Shown: one piece after another, positions 55,050-63,749 of the stretch | Layout of the letters: the number at the start of each line of letters is the position of its first letter | Position numbering within the stretch: position 1 is the first letter of the stretch | Assembly (NCBI GenBank): GCA_023393375.1 | Contig: JAEWLI010000188.1 | Location: forward strand, 7,139 to 71,138 | Reading direction: 5' to 3' | Source: Bacteroidota bacterium | GTDB taxonomy: Bacteria > Bacteroidota > Bacteroidia > Cytophagales > Cyclobacteriaceae | DNA: 64,000 nt | Notes under the pieces: generated by a model | The model's database searches: none | Told to the model about the DNA's origin: nothing | What the model saw: the letters and a program-made list of their open reading frames with translations, nothing else | Position numbers and translations under genes: made by a program

Positions 55050-57497
55050 TTACTTAGTCAGGATTAACTTATTTGTAAATTCCCTACCCTCTTTGGTCGT
55101 AATCCGGATGAAATATATTCCTGAATTTCCCTGTAAATTCAGGGAATTGAACGTTTTTACATTTTCATCCTGATAAATGATTTTCCCCTGGTTATTGATG
55201 ATTGTCAATAGAGCTCCCGAAAGATCATCATCATTCAACCCGGTGATGTTGAGGTTTATTGATTGCCCGTTGGTTGAAGGATTGGGATAAGCATTGACAT
55301 GTATTCTACCAGATCCAGTATGGTTTATTGTAACTGGGCAGGTAACAACTACATCACCATTCTTGGTCAGCAATTGAGCATAATACGTTCCTGACAAACC
55401 CGGAGGATCATTATAGAATTGACCCGTTGCCCCGTTTATTATTTGACTATTTTTATACCATTGGAAACCAACAAAAAGCCCACTGCTATTATCTACCAGA
55501 ATCACATCGTTGAACTTTGTAACCAAAAGATTGGCTGAAGGATGGACGGTGAAATTAAAGGAATATGGGCCGCTTTCGCTTTGGGAATTTCTCAAAGTGA
55601 GTGTGCCACTGAATGAACCAAAAACATTTGCTGGCACTGCAAATCTAATCTCATTATCAGGAGGTAGTGGGTTGAACCCGATATTGGTAAAACCGGCATC
55701 GATGGCACTACCATTAAAGGAAATCAGATATTCGGAAGGAGACCCCGAAAGTACGGTGTATTCTAATACAACTTCATCACTACATCCATCAGAAACAACC
55801 AAAACCTCATCGAGGATAATATCTGATAAATAAACATGTATGATTACCTCGCCTATCTTTGTCAATTGGCCATCTGAAATGGTGTATTTAAGGGTATCTA
55901 TACCCACATAATTTAAATCCGGAGTATAGGTAAAAGATTCGGCATCAGATGTAAAGGATCCGTGTAGAGGATAAAAAGATGAAAAACCACCCCATACAAA
56001 TTGGTTGTCCTCAGGATAAAGATCATTTGACAAAATAAAACTTCTTGAAAATGTGATTGGAGAATTTTTAAGCGTGTACAATACATCTTTTCCGGCATGC
56101 GGTTCTGAATTAATTAATACTACCACTGCCGTATTTCCCCACAATGTATCCTGTTGTGTTACAACTTCACCTATTCTATAGATTACAGAATCAACTTGTC
56201 CGATATTTGTAATGTCAGAGAACCTGTACATATGTGTATCGTCATATGAACCTAATCCGTAAGCATTTTTGATTTCATACACCAATTTTTGTTCTTTGTT
56301 TTCGATATCAAAATCATTGGTCAACAGGTGGATAAGCTTCTTTGCTTTATTTACATAAAATGTATCCCGAAAAGCAAATGGTGCATTATTTAAGAGGATT
56401 AATCCAGGATAAGTACTATCAGCTCGAATAAACCATGCATCATCAAAATTCCAATCAACGAAGCTTTCCTGGTTCTTCATTTCTATAGTATTTAAACCAA
56501 CAGATAGGTCAGTACCATTATTTAATCCAACACCATTGGCCTGTGCTGAAGTTTCCATATTGAAATAACTAGCTTCAATTATACCTGTGACAGCGTTCTC
56601 ACCTACAACCCCTCCTACTACATTGTCACTTTTTACATTGCCTACAGCATAGCAGTTATTGATTTCACCATTATTTAATCCGGATAAACCTCCCACCTGA
56701 AACAGTCCTGATACATCAGCAGTGGAATAACAATCTGTTATTGGTGCATTATCGTTTGTTCCGGTTAAGCCTCCTACTTCATTTTCTCCCGATACATTAC
56801 CAGTTGAATAGCTGTTGGTGATTGTTCCATGAAAATTTAATCCAATTAATCCACCAACTTGATCTATTCCTGATACTTCACCTGTCGAAAAACAATACTC
56901 TACCAGACCATAATGATTTCTGCCACTAATACCTCCTACCATTTCAACTCCCGAAACTTTTGCATAGGAATAGCAGAAAGAAGCTGTTCCTCCCACACTC
57001 TGCCAACCTATTAGTCCTCCAACATAGTCATTACCTGAAATTTTTCCCGAAGAGAAGCACCGTATGATTTCACTATTATCGTTAAATCCAACTAACGTTC
57101 CAACTATGTTATTTCCAGTGATGTCACAATTTTCAATTGCCAAATTCTGAATTTCCGCTTGACCGGTTTGGCCAAAAAGACCAATATAATCTGTAGCCGG
57201 TCTGTTGACATACAGATTCCTGATTGAAAAATTATTCCCATCAAACGTTCCCATAAACGGACCAGCATTGTCACCAATGGGAAGCCAACCATCACCTGAA
57301 TTATATGGTGCTATATCCAGGTCAATATCATTTATTAAAATAAATGATGATGTTAAATAATCACGTACCAGATACAATTGCTCAGCAGAATTGATTTGAT
57401 AAGGATCATTGATGGTACCGTCACCCCCACTAAAGGGTTGGGCTAATGCACCAAAAGAAAACACAAGAAATGCAAATAGAAGTTTTGCTTTTTTCAT
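55050..57497 (-). CDS. GLUG-repeat type IX secretion cargo protein
   Basis: 815 residues. Signal peptide (about 1-19, ending FGALAQ). GLUG-type repeats, for example YVGGLIGWQSVGGTASFCYS, EMVGGISGRNHYGLVEYCFS and QVGGLIGLNFHGTITNSYST, occupy about residues 90-320. A middle region carries an RDTFYVNKAKKLIHLLTNDF Ig/cadherin-like segment and a VLSNDLYPEDNQ-like stretch. The C-terminal ~80 residues are a type IX sorting domain (VNAYPNPSTNGQSINLNITG ... GIYFIRITTKEGREFTNKLI), which directs secretion to the cell surface. It is probably an adhesin-like surface protein. Neighbours are unrelated. Confidence 0.88.
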   Translation of the reverse strand: MKKAKLLFAFLVFSFGALAQPFSGGDGTINDPYQINSAEQLYLVRDYLTSSFILINDIDLDIAPYNSGDGWLPIGDNAGPFMGTFDGNNFSIRNLYVNRPATDYIGLFGQTGQAEIQNLAIENCDITGNNIVGTLVGFNDNSEIIRCFSSGKISGNDYVGGLIGWQSVGGTASFCYSYAKVSGVEMVGGISGRNHYGLVEYCFSTGEVSGIDQVGGLIGLNFHGTITNSYSTGNVSGENEVGGLTGTNDNAPITDCYSTADVSGLFQVGGLSGLNNGEINNCYAVGNVKSDNVVGGVVGENAVTGIIEASYFNMETSAQANGVGLNNGTDLSVGLNTIEMKNQESFVDWNFDDAWFIRADSTYPGLILLNNAPFAFRDTFYVNKAKKLIHLLTNDFDIENKEQKLVYEIKNAYGLGSYDDTHMYRFSDITNIGQVDSVIYRIGEVVTQQDTLWGNTAVVVLINSEPHAGKDVLYTLKNSPITFSRSFILSNDLYPEDNQFVWGGFSSFYPLHGSFTSDAESFTYTPDLNYVGIDTLKYTISDGQLTKIGEVIIHVYLSDIILDEVLVVSDGCSDEVVLEYTVLSGSPSEYLISFNGSAIDAGFTNIGFNPLPPDNEIRFAVPANVFGSFSGTLTLRNSQSESGPYSFNFTVHPSANLLVTKFNDVILVDNSSGLFVGFQWYKNSQIINGATGQFYNDPPGLSGTYYAQLLTKNGDVVVTCPVTINHTGSGRIHVNAYPNPSTNGQSINLNITGLNDDDLSGALLTIINNQGKIIYQDENVKTFNSLNLQGNSGIYFIRITTKEGREFTNKLILTK

Positions 57498-57898
57498 ATT
57501 GTTACAAATGATTTATGGTAATTAATTTGAGTTGTTTAATAAAAAGGGTTTAATAGGAAAAAATGATAAAGTGATCATTTTGTACAAACATACTATACAG
57601 TGGAATAAAATAAATCGTAAAGTAAGTTTTAGTATAAAATTATATCTTTTCGGAAGTAGCCAGGAAGTTGCTTTATTAAGGAAGGACTCAGGAATCAACA
57701 TTAAGCTATTGATTTTATTTTTTAAAAATTCAATGTAAAAAAATTATATTTTCCACCTGTCATTATTTTTATCTAACAAAACTTCAACTATATTTGCAAT
57801 CCTTTTGAGGGACTGGTTGGCATTATGCATACTTCAGTCTACATTATCGAGGTGGTTTGATTCGATAAGTACAGAAGGAAGATGATTCAGAACATTCC
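57498..57898. other. Leader region of the tRNA-Ser/tRNA-Pro cluster
   Basis: No gene is seen. TATATTTG at 57789-57796 is a plausible -7 box with only a weak upstream TTTT (about 57767-57770), so the tRNA cluster promoter may be here, with a leader of about 95 nt. Confidence 0.4.
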
Positions 57899-57989
<91 letters not shown>

Positions 57990-57992
57990 AGT

Positions 57993-58026
57993 AGGGTTTG
58001 AGTGTGGGTTTGGGTTAGGGTGTGAA
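57993..58026 (+). repeat. Left inverted repeat (G-rich) of the S23-like element
   Basis: A 34-bp G-rich sequence with four GGG runs (57994-58020), matching 29 of 34 positions, without gaps, to the reverse complement of 58412-58445. On the plus strand it fits a G-quadruplex pattern (GGG-N9-GGG-N3-GGG-N3-GGG). It starts 5 bp after tRNA-Ser. Confidence 0.85.
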
Positions 58027-58047
58027 TTAATTTTAAAACGAATACAA

Positions 58048-58395
58048 ATGTTTGATTTTGAAAAACTGGATGTTTATCAGATAATCAAACAGCAAAATAT
58101 AAAAGTTCTTTATTTATTGAAAAAGTTGAAGCTTGATCCTTACATAGAAGATCAGTGGAAAAGAGCATCGCTGAGTAGTTTGTTGAATCTGGCAGAAGGA
58201 ACTGGCAGAATGAGCAATGCAGACAAAAAGCATTTTTATACAATAGCAAGAAGTTCTATATATGAATGTGCAGCTATTCTTGGTCTAATTAAGGATATGG
58301 GATTGATTGAAGATGAAGCATATGTTGATGCTTATTCCGTGTATGAGCAAATTTCTAAAATGCTTTTAGCCATGTATCGATCAATTTCAAATTAA
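58048..58395 (+). CDS. Four-helix-bundle protein (S23/Avd-like)
   Basis: 116 residues; the ATG at 58048 is preferred over an in-frame upstream start that would read through tRNA-Ser. The protein fits the family of 23S rRNA intervening-sequence (S23) proteins (TIGR02436 type), recalling the Avd proteins of diversity-generating retroelements. FDFEKLDVYQIIKQQNIKVL starts it, then the hallmark RASLSSLLNLAEGTGRM, NADKKHFYTIARSSIYECAA, and a final AYSVYEQISKMLLAMYRSIS helix. All four helices look intact. It is bracketed by inverted G-rich repeats between two tRNA genes. The function of the family is unknown; nucleic-acid binding is suggested by its Avd relatives. Confidence 0.85.
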   Translation: MFDFEKLDVYQIIKQQNIKVLYLLKKLKLDPYIEDQWKRASLSSLLNLAEGTGRMSNADKKHFYTIARSSIYECAAILGLIKDMGLIEDEAYVDAYSVYEQISKMLLAMYRSISN

Positions 58396-58411
58396 AATAA
58401 TATTATCACAC

Positions 58412-58445
58412 TTCACACTCAAACCCACACCCAAACCCAAACCCT
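58412..58445 (-). repeat. Right inverted repeat (G-rich on minus strand) of the S23-like element
   Basis: 34-bp repeat, the inverted partner of 57993-58026. Its minus strand reads as four GGG runs separated by 3-nt spacers (TTT, TTT, TGT), a canonical G-quadruplex motif resembling telomeric repeats. It ends 3 bp before tRNA-Pro. Confidence 0.85.
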
Positions 58446-58448
58446 CTT

Positions 58449-58522
58449 CGGGGTGTAGCGTAGCCCGGTATCGCGCCTGCTTTGGGAGCAGGAGGCCGCA
58501 GGTTCGAATCCTGCCACCCCGA
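58449..58522 (+). tRNA. tRNA-Pro (anticodon TGG)
   Basis: 74-nt cloverleaf: acceptor CGGGGTG/CACCCCG, anticodon arm CCTGC-TTTGGGA-GCAGG (TGG), T-arm GGTTCGAATCC. CCA is not encoded. An intrinsic terminator follows directly. Confidence 0.95.
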
Positions 58523-58559
58523 CAAAAAAAAGCCTTTCACGAAAGTGAGAGGCTTTTTT
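58507..58559 (+). repeat. Duplicated unit, copy 1: tRNA-Pro 3' end plus terminator
   Basis: The last 16 nt of tRNA-Pro and the following terminator recur almost unchanged at 58675-58729. Copy 1 contains AATCCTGCCACCCCGAC and then the stem-loop at 58530-58559. Confidence 0.8.
58530..58559 (+). terminator. Intrinsic terminator after tRNA-Pro
   Basis: AAGCCTTTCAC-GAAA-GTGAGAGGCTT followed by Ts: an 11-bp stem with a GAAA tetraloop, 8 nt after the tRNA. Confidence 0.9.
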
Positions 58560-58674
58560 GTTTGTGGGCAATCCAATCATTATATTGAGAGGGCACACAA
58601 ACAAAAAGACACTGTGAGCGATAGCGAGCAAAGGCTTTTATTTAGCCTCTCTCCACAACAGGATCACCTGAGGT

Positions 58675-58729
58675 AATCCTGCCACCCCGACAAAAAAAGC
58701 CTTTCACGAAAGTGAGGGGCTTTTTTTTT
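58675..58729 (+). repeat. Duplicated unit, copy 2: tRNA-Pro 3' end plus terminator
   Basis: AATCCTGCCACCCCGAC followed by A residues and the same stem-loop (58697-58729, GAAA tetraloop, one A-to-G change), 168 bp after copy 1. The rest of the tRNA is absent. Compatible with a scar of integration or recombination at the tRNA 3' end. Confidence 0.8.
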
Positions 58730-58977
58730 GGAACGACTCAATTATCACCGGAATTTTTCTGATTTCGTTTCTTAATATAGATTAAAAATAGCTCAATTTT
58801 AACCAGTAATGTCATAGAGCTGACCTAATTTTAAATTTTCTAATAACGACGTAATGATCAGTTAAGGCAATATTTAACAAAATAATAAGTTCAATGCTGG
58901 CATCATTTGATAATATGGTATTTCTCTTTATTTTTATTTCATTATATCAATTGATCCTAAATAAGCAGCAAAAGTAA

Positions 58978-59445
58978 ATGTCTAAATTATTACTACTATT
59001 TATCATACTATTGAGCTTTAGTTCAGTCTGTTCCGGACAGAAATTAATCTTTTACAAGAATAAACATAGACAAGCTTTATATAAAAAGGGAGATATTATC
59101 TCTTTTAGACTTAAAAATGATAAATCAAAATTTACAGAACAAATAGAAGGTTTCGAGGATAGTTTAATTATGTTTCAAAACTTAATAATTAACCCAACTC
59201 AAATTACCCACCTCTACGTTGACAGCAAAATCAAAGAATGGTATATTTTAAGATATAAGTATGAAAAAATCTTTTTCATTGCTGGATTTGGATATCCCTT
59301 GTTTGAGTTAGCGAACCAGGGCGAGATAGCCAAAGAAACACTTGCAGTTGGAGGATCGCTAATTACGGCAGGATTACTAGCCCGGTGGTTAATTGATGAT
59401 AAAATTCGAATTAAAGGCAGAAGGAGACTTTTGATAATAGAATAA
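58978..59445 (+). CDS. Secreted or membrane-anchored protein of unknown function
   Basis: 155 residues: signal peptide (about 1-20: LLLLFIILLSFSSVCSGQ), an N-terminal beta-like stretch (YKKGDIISFRLKNDKSKFTE), and a hydrophobic stretch near the end (about 119-135, TLAVGGSLITAGLLARWL) before a basic tail (KGRRRLLIIE). Small proteins with the KKGD-I-FRLK pattern are frequent in Bacteroidota, with no assigned role. The gene stands alone. Confidence 0.7.
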   Translation: MSKLLLLFIILLSFSSVCSGQKLIFYKNKHRQALYKKGDIISFRLKNDKSKFTEQIEGFEDSLIMFQNLIINPTQITHLYVDSKIKEWYILRYKYEKIFFIAGFGYPLFELANQGEIAKETLAVGGSLITAGLLARWLIDDKIRIKGRRRLLIIE

Positions 59446-59587
59446 TTCGGAGACATAATAATATTATAATTAATTTCATGAAAGAATCAATAAATTAACA
59501 AGTTATCCACTACCAGAAAATGGAGCAAATCTGGCTAAGCCAATTCAAAATTTACTAAGGATAGGGAGTGTATCGATGAGTTGCAGC

Positions 59588-59617
59588 AAGCCTTTCATGA
59601 AAGTGAGAGGCTTTTTT
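59588..59617 (+). terminator. Third copy of the GAAA-loop terminator hairpin
   Basis: AAGCCTTTCAT-GAAA-GTGAGAGGCTT with T-run, nearly identical to the stem-loop after tRNA-Pro but with no tRNA before it. It is 140 bp after the preceding gene. Confidence 0.7.
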
Positions 59618-59706
59618 ATGTGTGGGTTACTTGTAGGAACGATTGGGTTTTCCTTGCTTGATTTTTAGTTCCTGTTTTTTGGGATTGGAAAGAGTATTGA
59701 ACATAT

Positions 59707-59758
59707 GATTTGGCCTACATCAGGATCTCACCTTATCGACCCATGATGTAGCCAAATC
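59707..59758. repeat. Long stem-loop
   Basis: GATTTGGCCTACATCA (59707-59722) and TGATGTAGCCAAATC (59744-59758) are inverted copies of each other with one bulged base and a 21-nt loop. No T-run follows, so it is not a standard terminator. It may be a small repeat or a structured RNA end between two convergent genes. Confidence 0.6.
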
Positions 59759-59811
59759 GTAAAATAAATATCTTTTTATTACCTGAATGTCAATAAAATA
59801 TATATTGCAAG

Positions 59812-60639
59812 TTATTCAATAGCAATAGAAAATTTACCTTCAGTTATGGAAAGCTTTTCGTCAGTTCCATAGAATTTCAAGACGAATGAAAAATTACCCT
59901 CTACGATATTATTTACCAGATCATACTTAGTTATTGTTAATTCTCCTCCTCCTATTTCACTTCTATAATAATTGTCGGTACCAGTGGAATATTGGGGATA
60001 GTATGTAACAACAATATTATTTTCATCCATTGTCCAAAAACTGTCATGAGTTGTAAAAGTATTTGGACCAGTTACTTCATTTTCAAAAGATATAGATAGA
60101 TAAGATTTATAATCTGTTCCAAAACCGCTTAAATTTTTACCAGAAAATGATACTCCAAAAAATCCACCACCTGTCATCGCACTCCATTGTTGATTTCCGA
60201 CCTTTGCTGTCATATAGTGGTTTATTTTCAACACATTTTTTATAGTGCCAAAACCATCAGACTTCTCTATTGTGGCATTAACTGCATCAAAAATAACTAC
60301 CTTAAAAGTTTCATCATCTTCCTCGATATTATCGGCATATGCATTTATTTTAATTGTTACGGACGTTTCACCTGGTGCTAACGTTACCATTTTTTCATCC
60401 AGCACTTGTGAATAATCACTTGCTGAAGTCGAAATATCTTGTGTAATGTAGTTGAATGTCACATCTTTTTCACTTGGTTCACTTAAGGTAACAGTAAAAA
60501 TTAGAGGTTTACCTTCATTTGCTTCAGCATCAGTTATCAATAGTTTAGGTAATGAAATGGTTGGTGTGTCATCTTCAGAACAACTGTTTAAACTGAAAAT
60601 AAATACCATTAATAAGATTAGTCGGCTAATAATTTTCAT
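59812..60639 (-). CDS. Calx-beta domain lipoprotein
   Basis: 275 residues. Lipobox with cysteine at about residue 20 (LMVFIFSLNSCSEDD). A Calx-beta domain (about 35-135) shows VTLSEPSEKDVTFNYITQDI, SDYSQVLDEKMVTLAPGETS, and the DNIEEDDETFKVVIFDAVNA end. The C-terminal half (about 140-275: YMTAKVGNQQWSAMTGGGFF ...) looks like a DUF6252-type beta-rich domain. Such proteins sit on the outer membrane or are exported; Calx-beta modules bind calcium and link domains. No further clue. Confidence 0.8.
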   Translation of the reverse strand: MKIISRLILLMVFIFSLNSCSEDDTPTISLPKLLITDAEANEGKPLIFTVTLSEPSEKDVTFNYITQDISTSASDYSQVLDEKMVTLAPGETSVTIKINAYADNIEEDDETFKVVIFDAVNATIEKSDGFGTIKNVLKINHYMTAKVGNQQWSAMTGGGFFGVSFSGKNLSGFGTDYKSYLSISFENEVTGPNTFTTHDSFWTMDENNIVVTYYPQYSTGTDNYYRSEIGGGELTITKYDLVNNIVEGNFSFVLKFYGTDEKLSITEGKFSIAIE

Positions 60640-61210
60640 CTTTTCTTGATTTTTGTTTGTAATAACTCATATTAATATTATATGTAAGAATAATTATAAT
60701 ACATATAAAGTACAACCCACACTGTATTTAAGCATGTAATATAAAAGATTTGAGTGCTACAAGAAGTAAATATTATTGGGGAAATGGTATTATATTACAC
60801 ATTTTCTGATAACGTGCAAACCAATATGGCAGGATTACAACTGAGATGGTTAATTGAATAAAAAAATAGGTTGTTCTCTGTGCAATAAAGTTAGATATTG
60901 TAATATGTCAAATTTAGATTTTGATTTCCAAATTGAATCTGAAAAGTGATGTGGGTTTAATCAACTGGTAATATTACAATTGTAATTTCTAAAGTATTTA
61001 AAAGGATATAAAGGTTGTACCCTCATTTTGATTGAATAACGGTTTAAACTTCAATTAAAAAGTGAAAAAACTTTATGTTAAAATAATATAAATTAGGAAT
61101 GAAGGGTATTAAAATTACATCACTCAAGGTTGCTTTATCCTATTGATATTTTTTTCTGGTTTTAATTTTCTGTAGCTTGGATTGATTAAGATAATCTTAA
61201 AACTTCCCAT
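60640..61210. other. Intergenic region between divergent lipoprotein genes
   Basis: 571 bp, AT-rich, no reading frame, RNA gene or clear hairpin seen. It should hold the promoters of both flanking lipoprotein genes. Confidence 0.5.
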
Positions 61211-61861
61211 ATGAGACAATTATACACATTCTGGCTGCTATTGACAATTATACTTATGTCATTTGGATGTACTGAAGATGAAGATTCAAATGAATTCGTG
61301 GAAACTATTGAAACAGATGAAACCATTGAAACTCCCCTTAACAATTATGTAAATATCGGTTCTTCCAAATTCAAAATACCTGATGGGATATTACTCAATT
61401 GTGGAGAAGATAATGGGGAGTATGAAGATTGGCAATACGAAGGTTATAATTATTATATTATGCTTTACTCTGATCAAATAGAGGGAGGAGAATATAGCCA
61501 TGAACTCCCATTTTTAGTAATTGGTTTCGATTTGTTTAGCTTCTCTTCTGATGGTTTAGACAGTGATACTTATATAATTAGTAGTACAAGTCCTTTTACA
61601 GTTGGCACATTTACCTATGGTGAATATAGAATTGATGAAAATGATGAAACAAGCTATACCGACATTATTTCTGGTAAAATTATTATAGAAAGAAATGAAA
61701 ATATATATGAAATTACCATTGATTGTACCGACAATAACGGGTTAGAGATTACCGGATATTATAAAGGAGAACTGAGATACGAGGTTTTTTCAGATGACTT
61801 TGATGATGAAATTGAAGATTCGGGCTCCAGGTTACATAGAAATAGAACCAATTCAAAATAG
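61211..61861 (+). CDS. Lipoprotein of unknown function, acidic
   Basis: 216 residues with a lipobox cysteine at about residue 20 (ILMSFGCTEDEDSNEFVETI). The remainder is acidic with repeated ETIETDETIET at about 30-42. A beta-rich body follows (SSKFKIPDGILLNCGEDNG; YDDEIEDSGSRLHRNRTN-like end). I do not recognise a family. The layout resembles other Bacteroidota surface lipoproteins. Confidence 0.7.
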   Translation: MRQLYTFWLLLTIILMSFGCTEDEDSNEFVETIETDETIETPLNNYVNIGSSKFKIPDGILLNCGEDNGEYEDWQYEGYNYYIMLYSDQIEGGEYSHELPFLVIGFDLFSFSSDGLDSDTYIISSTSPFTVGTFTYGEYRIDENDETSYTDIISGKIIIERNENIYEITIDCTDNNGLEITGYYKGELRYEVFSDDFDDEIEDSGSRLHRNRTNSK

Positions 61862-61902
61862 GTTTCATTACTTTTAGCTATGCAAATGAATCCAAATCCG
61901 CA

Positions 61903-63330
61903 TTATAACGAACCAAAAATCAACCCGCTAATGGTAGCCATAACCATGACCAATGCCACATAAACAATTGTTTTCTGATTCCCCAAAACACTCCTTATTA
62001 CCAACATATTGGGAAGAGAAAGTGAAGGTCCAGCCAACAATAAAGCAAGTGCGGGTCCTTTGCCCATTCCCGATGATATCAATCCCTGTAAAATTGGTAT
62101 CTCTGTTAAAGTGGCGAAATACATAAATGCGCCAAATACGGATGCAAAAGCATTGGAAAATATCGAATTGCCCCCCACCAATGCATGTATCCATTCGTTG
62201 GGGATCAGGCCTTCGCCACCGGCACTACCCAATAGCAGTCCCGCTACCAATACACCAATCGCCAACAGCGGCATAATCTGTTTGGCAAACCCCCAGCTCG
62301 ACTGCAACCATTCGTAGGGTTCGCCCGGTGTAAACATCGTGATGATGGCGAGTACAATTGTCCCTGTCATGAAAGTAATCAATGGGTTTTGAAAAAGAAC
62401 AGCTACCAAAACTGTTGCCGCAGCTCCTAGTAGCACATAGGTTGTTTTCAGTTTCAACACTTTGATCAGTGAGAATATAAGCAAAACTCCGAAAACTCCG
62501 GTGATCCACCACTTATTGGCCCACAGCCAGAAAAAGAAACCACTGTCCGATTCGGGTCTACCCCAATTGGCAAATATTAAAATTGCCACGAGAGTAAAGA
62601 AATGATAAACAGTCTGCCATAAAGGCCGTGTTTCCGGGGGATCGGGGAATTTCAATTGCTCTTCAGCTTTCTTTTTTTCTTCCTTCAAATAAATCAGGTG
62701 CATGGATACGCCAATCACAATACTGAATACCATGGCACCGATTGTCCGGGCTACACCCATTTCCACACCCAGAATATTCCAGGTAAGAATGATCGCCAGT
62801 ATGTTAATTGCAGGACCTGAATAAAGAAATGCTATTGCCGGGCCTAATCCTGCACCACGTTTGTGTATACTTGAAAAAAGAGGCAGGATCGTGCAGGAAC
62901 AAACTGCCAGAATACTTCCCGATACAGAAGCAACCAAATATGCCTTCCACTTTTTTGCTTTGGCCCCGAAATATTTAATTACTGCGCCTTGACTTACAAA
63001 AACAGAGATAACGCCCGCGATAAAAAAAGCGGGTATCAGGCACAAGAGCACATGTTCACGGGCATACCATTTGGCCAATGACAATGATTCTAATATAGCA
63101 CTGCTGAACCGCTCCTTTTCAACCGGAAGGTAATAGACCACAACGAAGATGGCTACCATCCAGCCCAATATCTTTATTTCTTTAGAAGCACTTTCAGACC
63201 AAGATGTAGTTATTGATGTATATAAACGCCGGATTGAACCTACACTATTTTTCTCAATCGTGATATCATCTGGTTGAACAACCTTTTTATCAGGGGCTTC
63301 AACCAATTCCATATTGTTTTCCTTTTGCAT
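61903..63330 (-). CDS. Permease of the DUF318/YraQ family
   Basis: 475 residues with about 9-10 membrane segments in two halves. The signature CSCTILPLFSSIHKRGAGLG followed by PAIAFLYSGPAIN (about 142-175) is the DUF318/YraQ (ArsP/SO_0444-like) pattern; the second half repeats it as GKGPALALLLAGPSLSLPN. The N-terminal ~35 residues are a soluble extension. Its relatives are linked to efflux of arsenicals or metals. It lies in a same-strand group with a DGC protein and an ArsG-like transporter, which supports a detoxification role (inference). Confidence 0.85.
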   Translation of the reverse strand: MQKENNMELVEAPDKKVVQPDDITIEKNSVGSIRRLYTSITTSWSESASKEIKILGWMVAIFVVVYYLPVEKERFSSAILESLSLAKWYAREHVLLCLIPAFFIAGVISVFVSQGAVIKYFGAKAKKWKAYLVASVSGSILAVCSCTILPLFSSIHKRGAGLGPAIAFLYSGPAINILAIILTWNILGVEMGVARTIGAMVFSIVIGVSMHLIYLKEEKKKAEEQLKFPDPPETRPLWQTVYHFFTLVAILIFANWGRPESDSGFFFWLWANKWWITGVFGVLLIFSLIKVLKLKTTYVLLGAAATVLVAVLFQNPLITFMTGTIVLAIITMFTPGEPYEWLQSSWGFAKQIMPLLAIGVLVAGLLLGSAGGEGLIPNEWIHALVGGNSIFSNAFASVFGAFMYFATLTEIPILQGLISSGMGKGPALALLLAGPSLSLPNMLVIRSVLGNQKTIVYVALVMVMATISGLIFGSL

Positions 63331-63375
63331 AACAATTTATCGTGAAAACACGATTGATATAAATAAATTTTTTTG

Positions 63376-63738
63376 TTAAATTTTATCTGCTGTCAAATAT
63401 ACCTGATTCAATACTTCCTCAGTTACGGGTGTTTTTCCTTTTTCATAACCTAAATCAGTGATTCGTAAATGATGGTACTTCCTGATGCCCGCCTTATCAG
63501 CAATTTTTTTTGCACAATCACCCATACATCCATCTATGAGCAACAAATTACTCTCCTTTAATTTTTCTATCAAATCTTGATTACCTGCTCCAACAGAAGC
63601 CAAACAGTTCATGGATCGAACCAGATTTTTTCTCAATCTTCTGGCAACATTATCTGTAATTTCACCCGTATCAGAAGCCCCACTACAAGAAATTACGATA
63701 TATTCCGTGTCACATAAACTTTTGTTGTTGTTGTCCAT
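63376..63738 (-). CDS. DGC domain putative zinc-binding protein
   Basis: 120 residues with cysteines in the arrangement of the DGC family: CDTEYIVISCSGASDTGEIT (about 9-28), MNCLASVGAG, and the family-naming DGCMGDCAKK (about 69-78). These are believed to bind zinc or another metal. It is 45 bp before the permease gene on the same strand and 11 bp after the ArsG-like gene. In Bacteroidota such DGC genes often sit with permeases and thiol-related genes; the exact function is unproven. Confidence 0.85.
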   Translation of the reverse strand: MDNNNKSLCDTEYIVISCSGASDTGEITDNVARRLRKNLVRSMNCLASVGAGNQDLIEKLKESNLLLIDGCMGDCAKKIADKAGIRKYHHLRITDLGYEKGKTPVTEEVLNQVYLTADKI

Positions 63739-63749
63739 AATTTTGTTTT

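Noticed and set aside
57993..58445. Reading the G-rich repeats as a CRISPR array or telomere
   Set aside because: There are only two copies, in inverted orientation, with a protein gene between; there are no spacers and no chromosome end.
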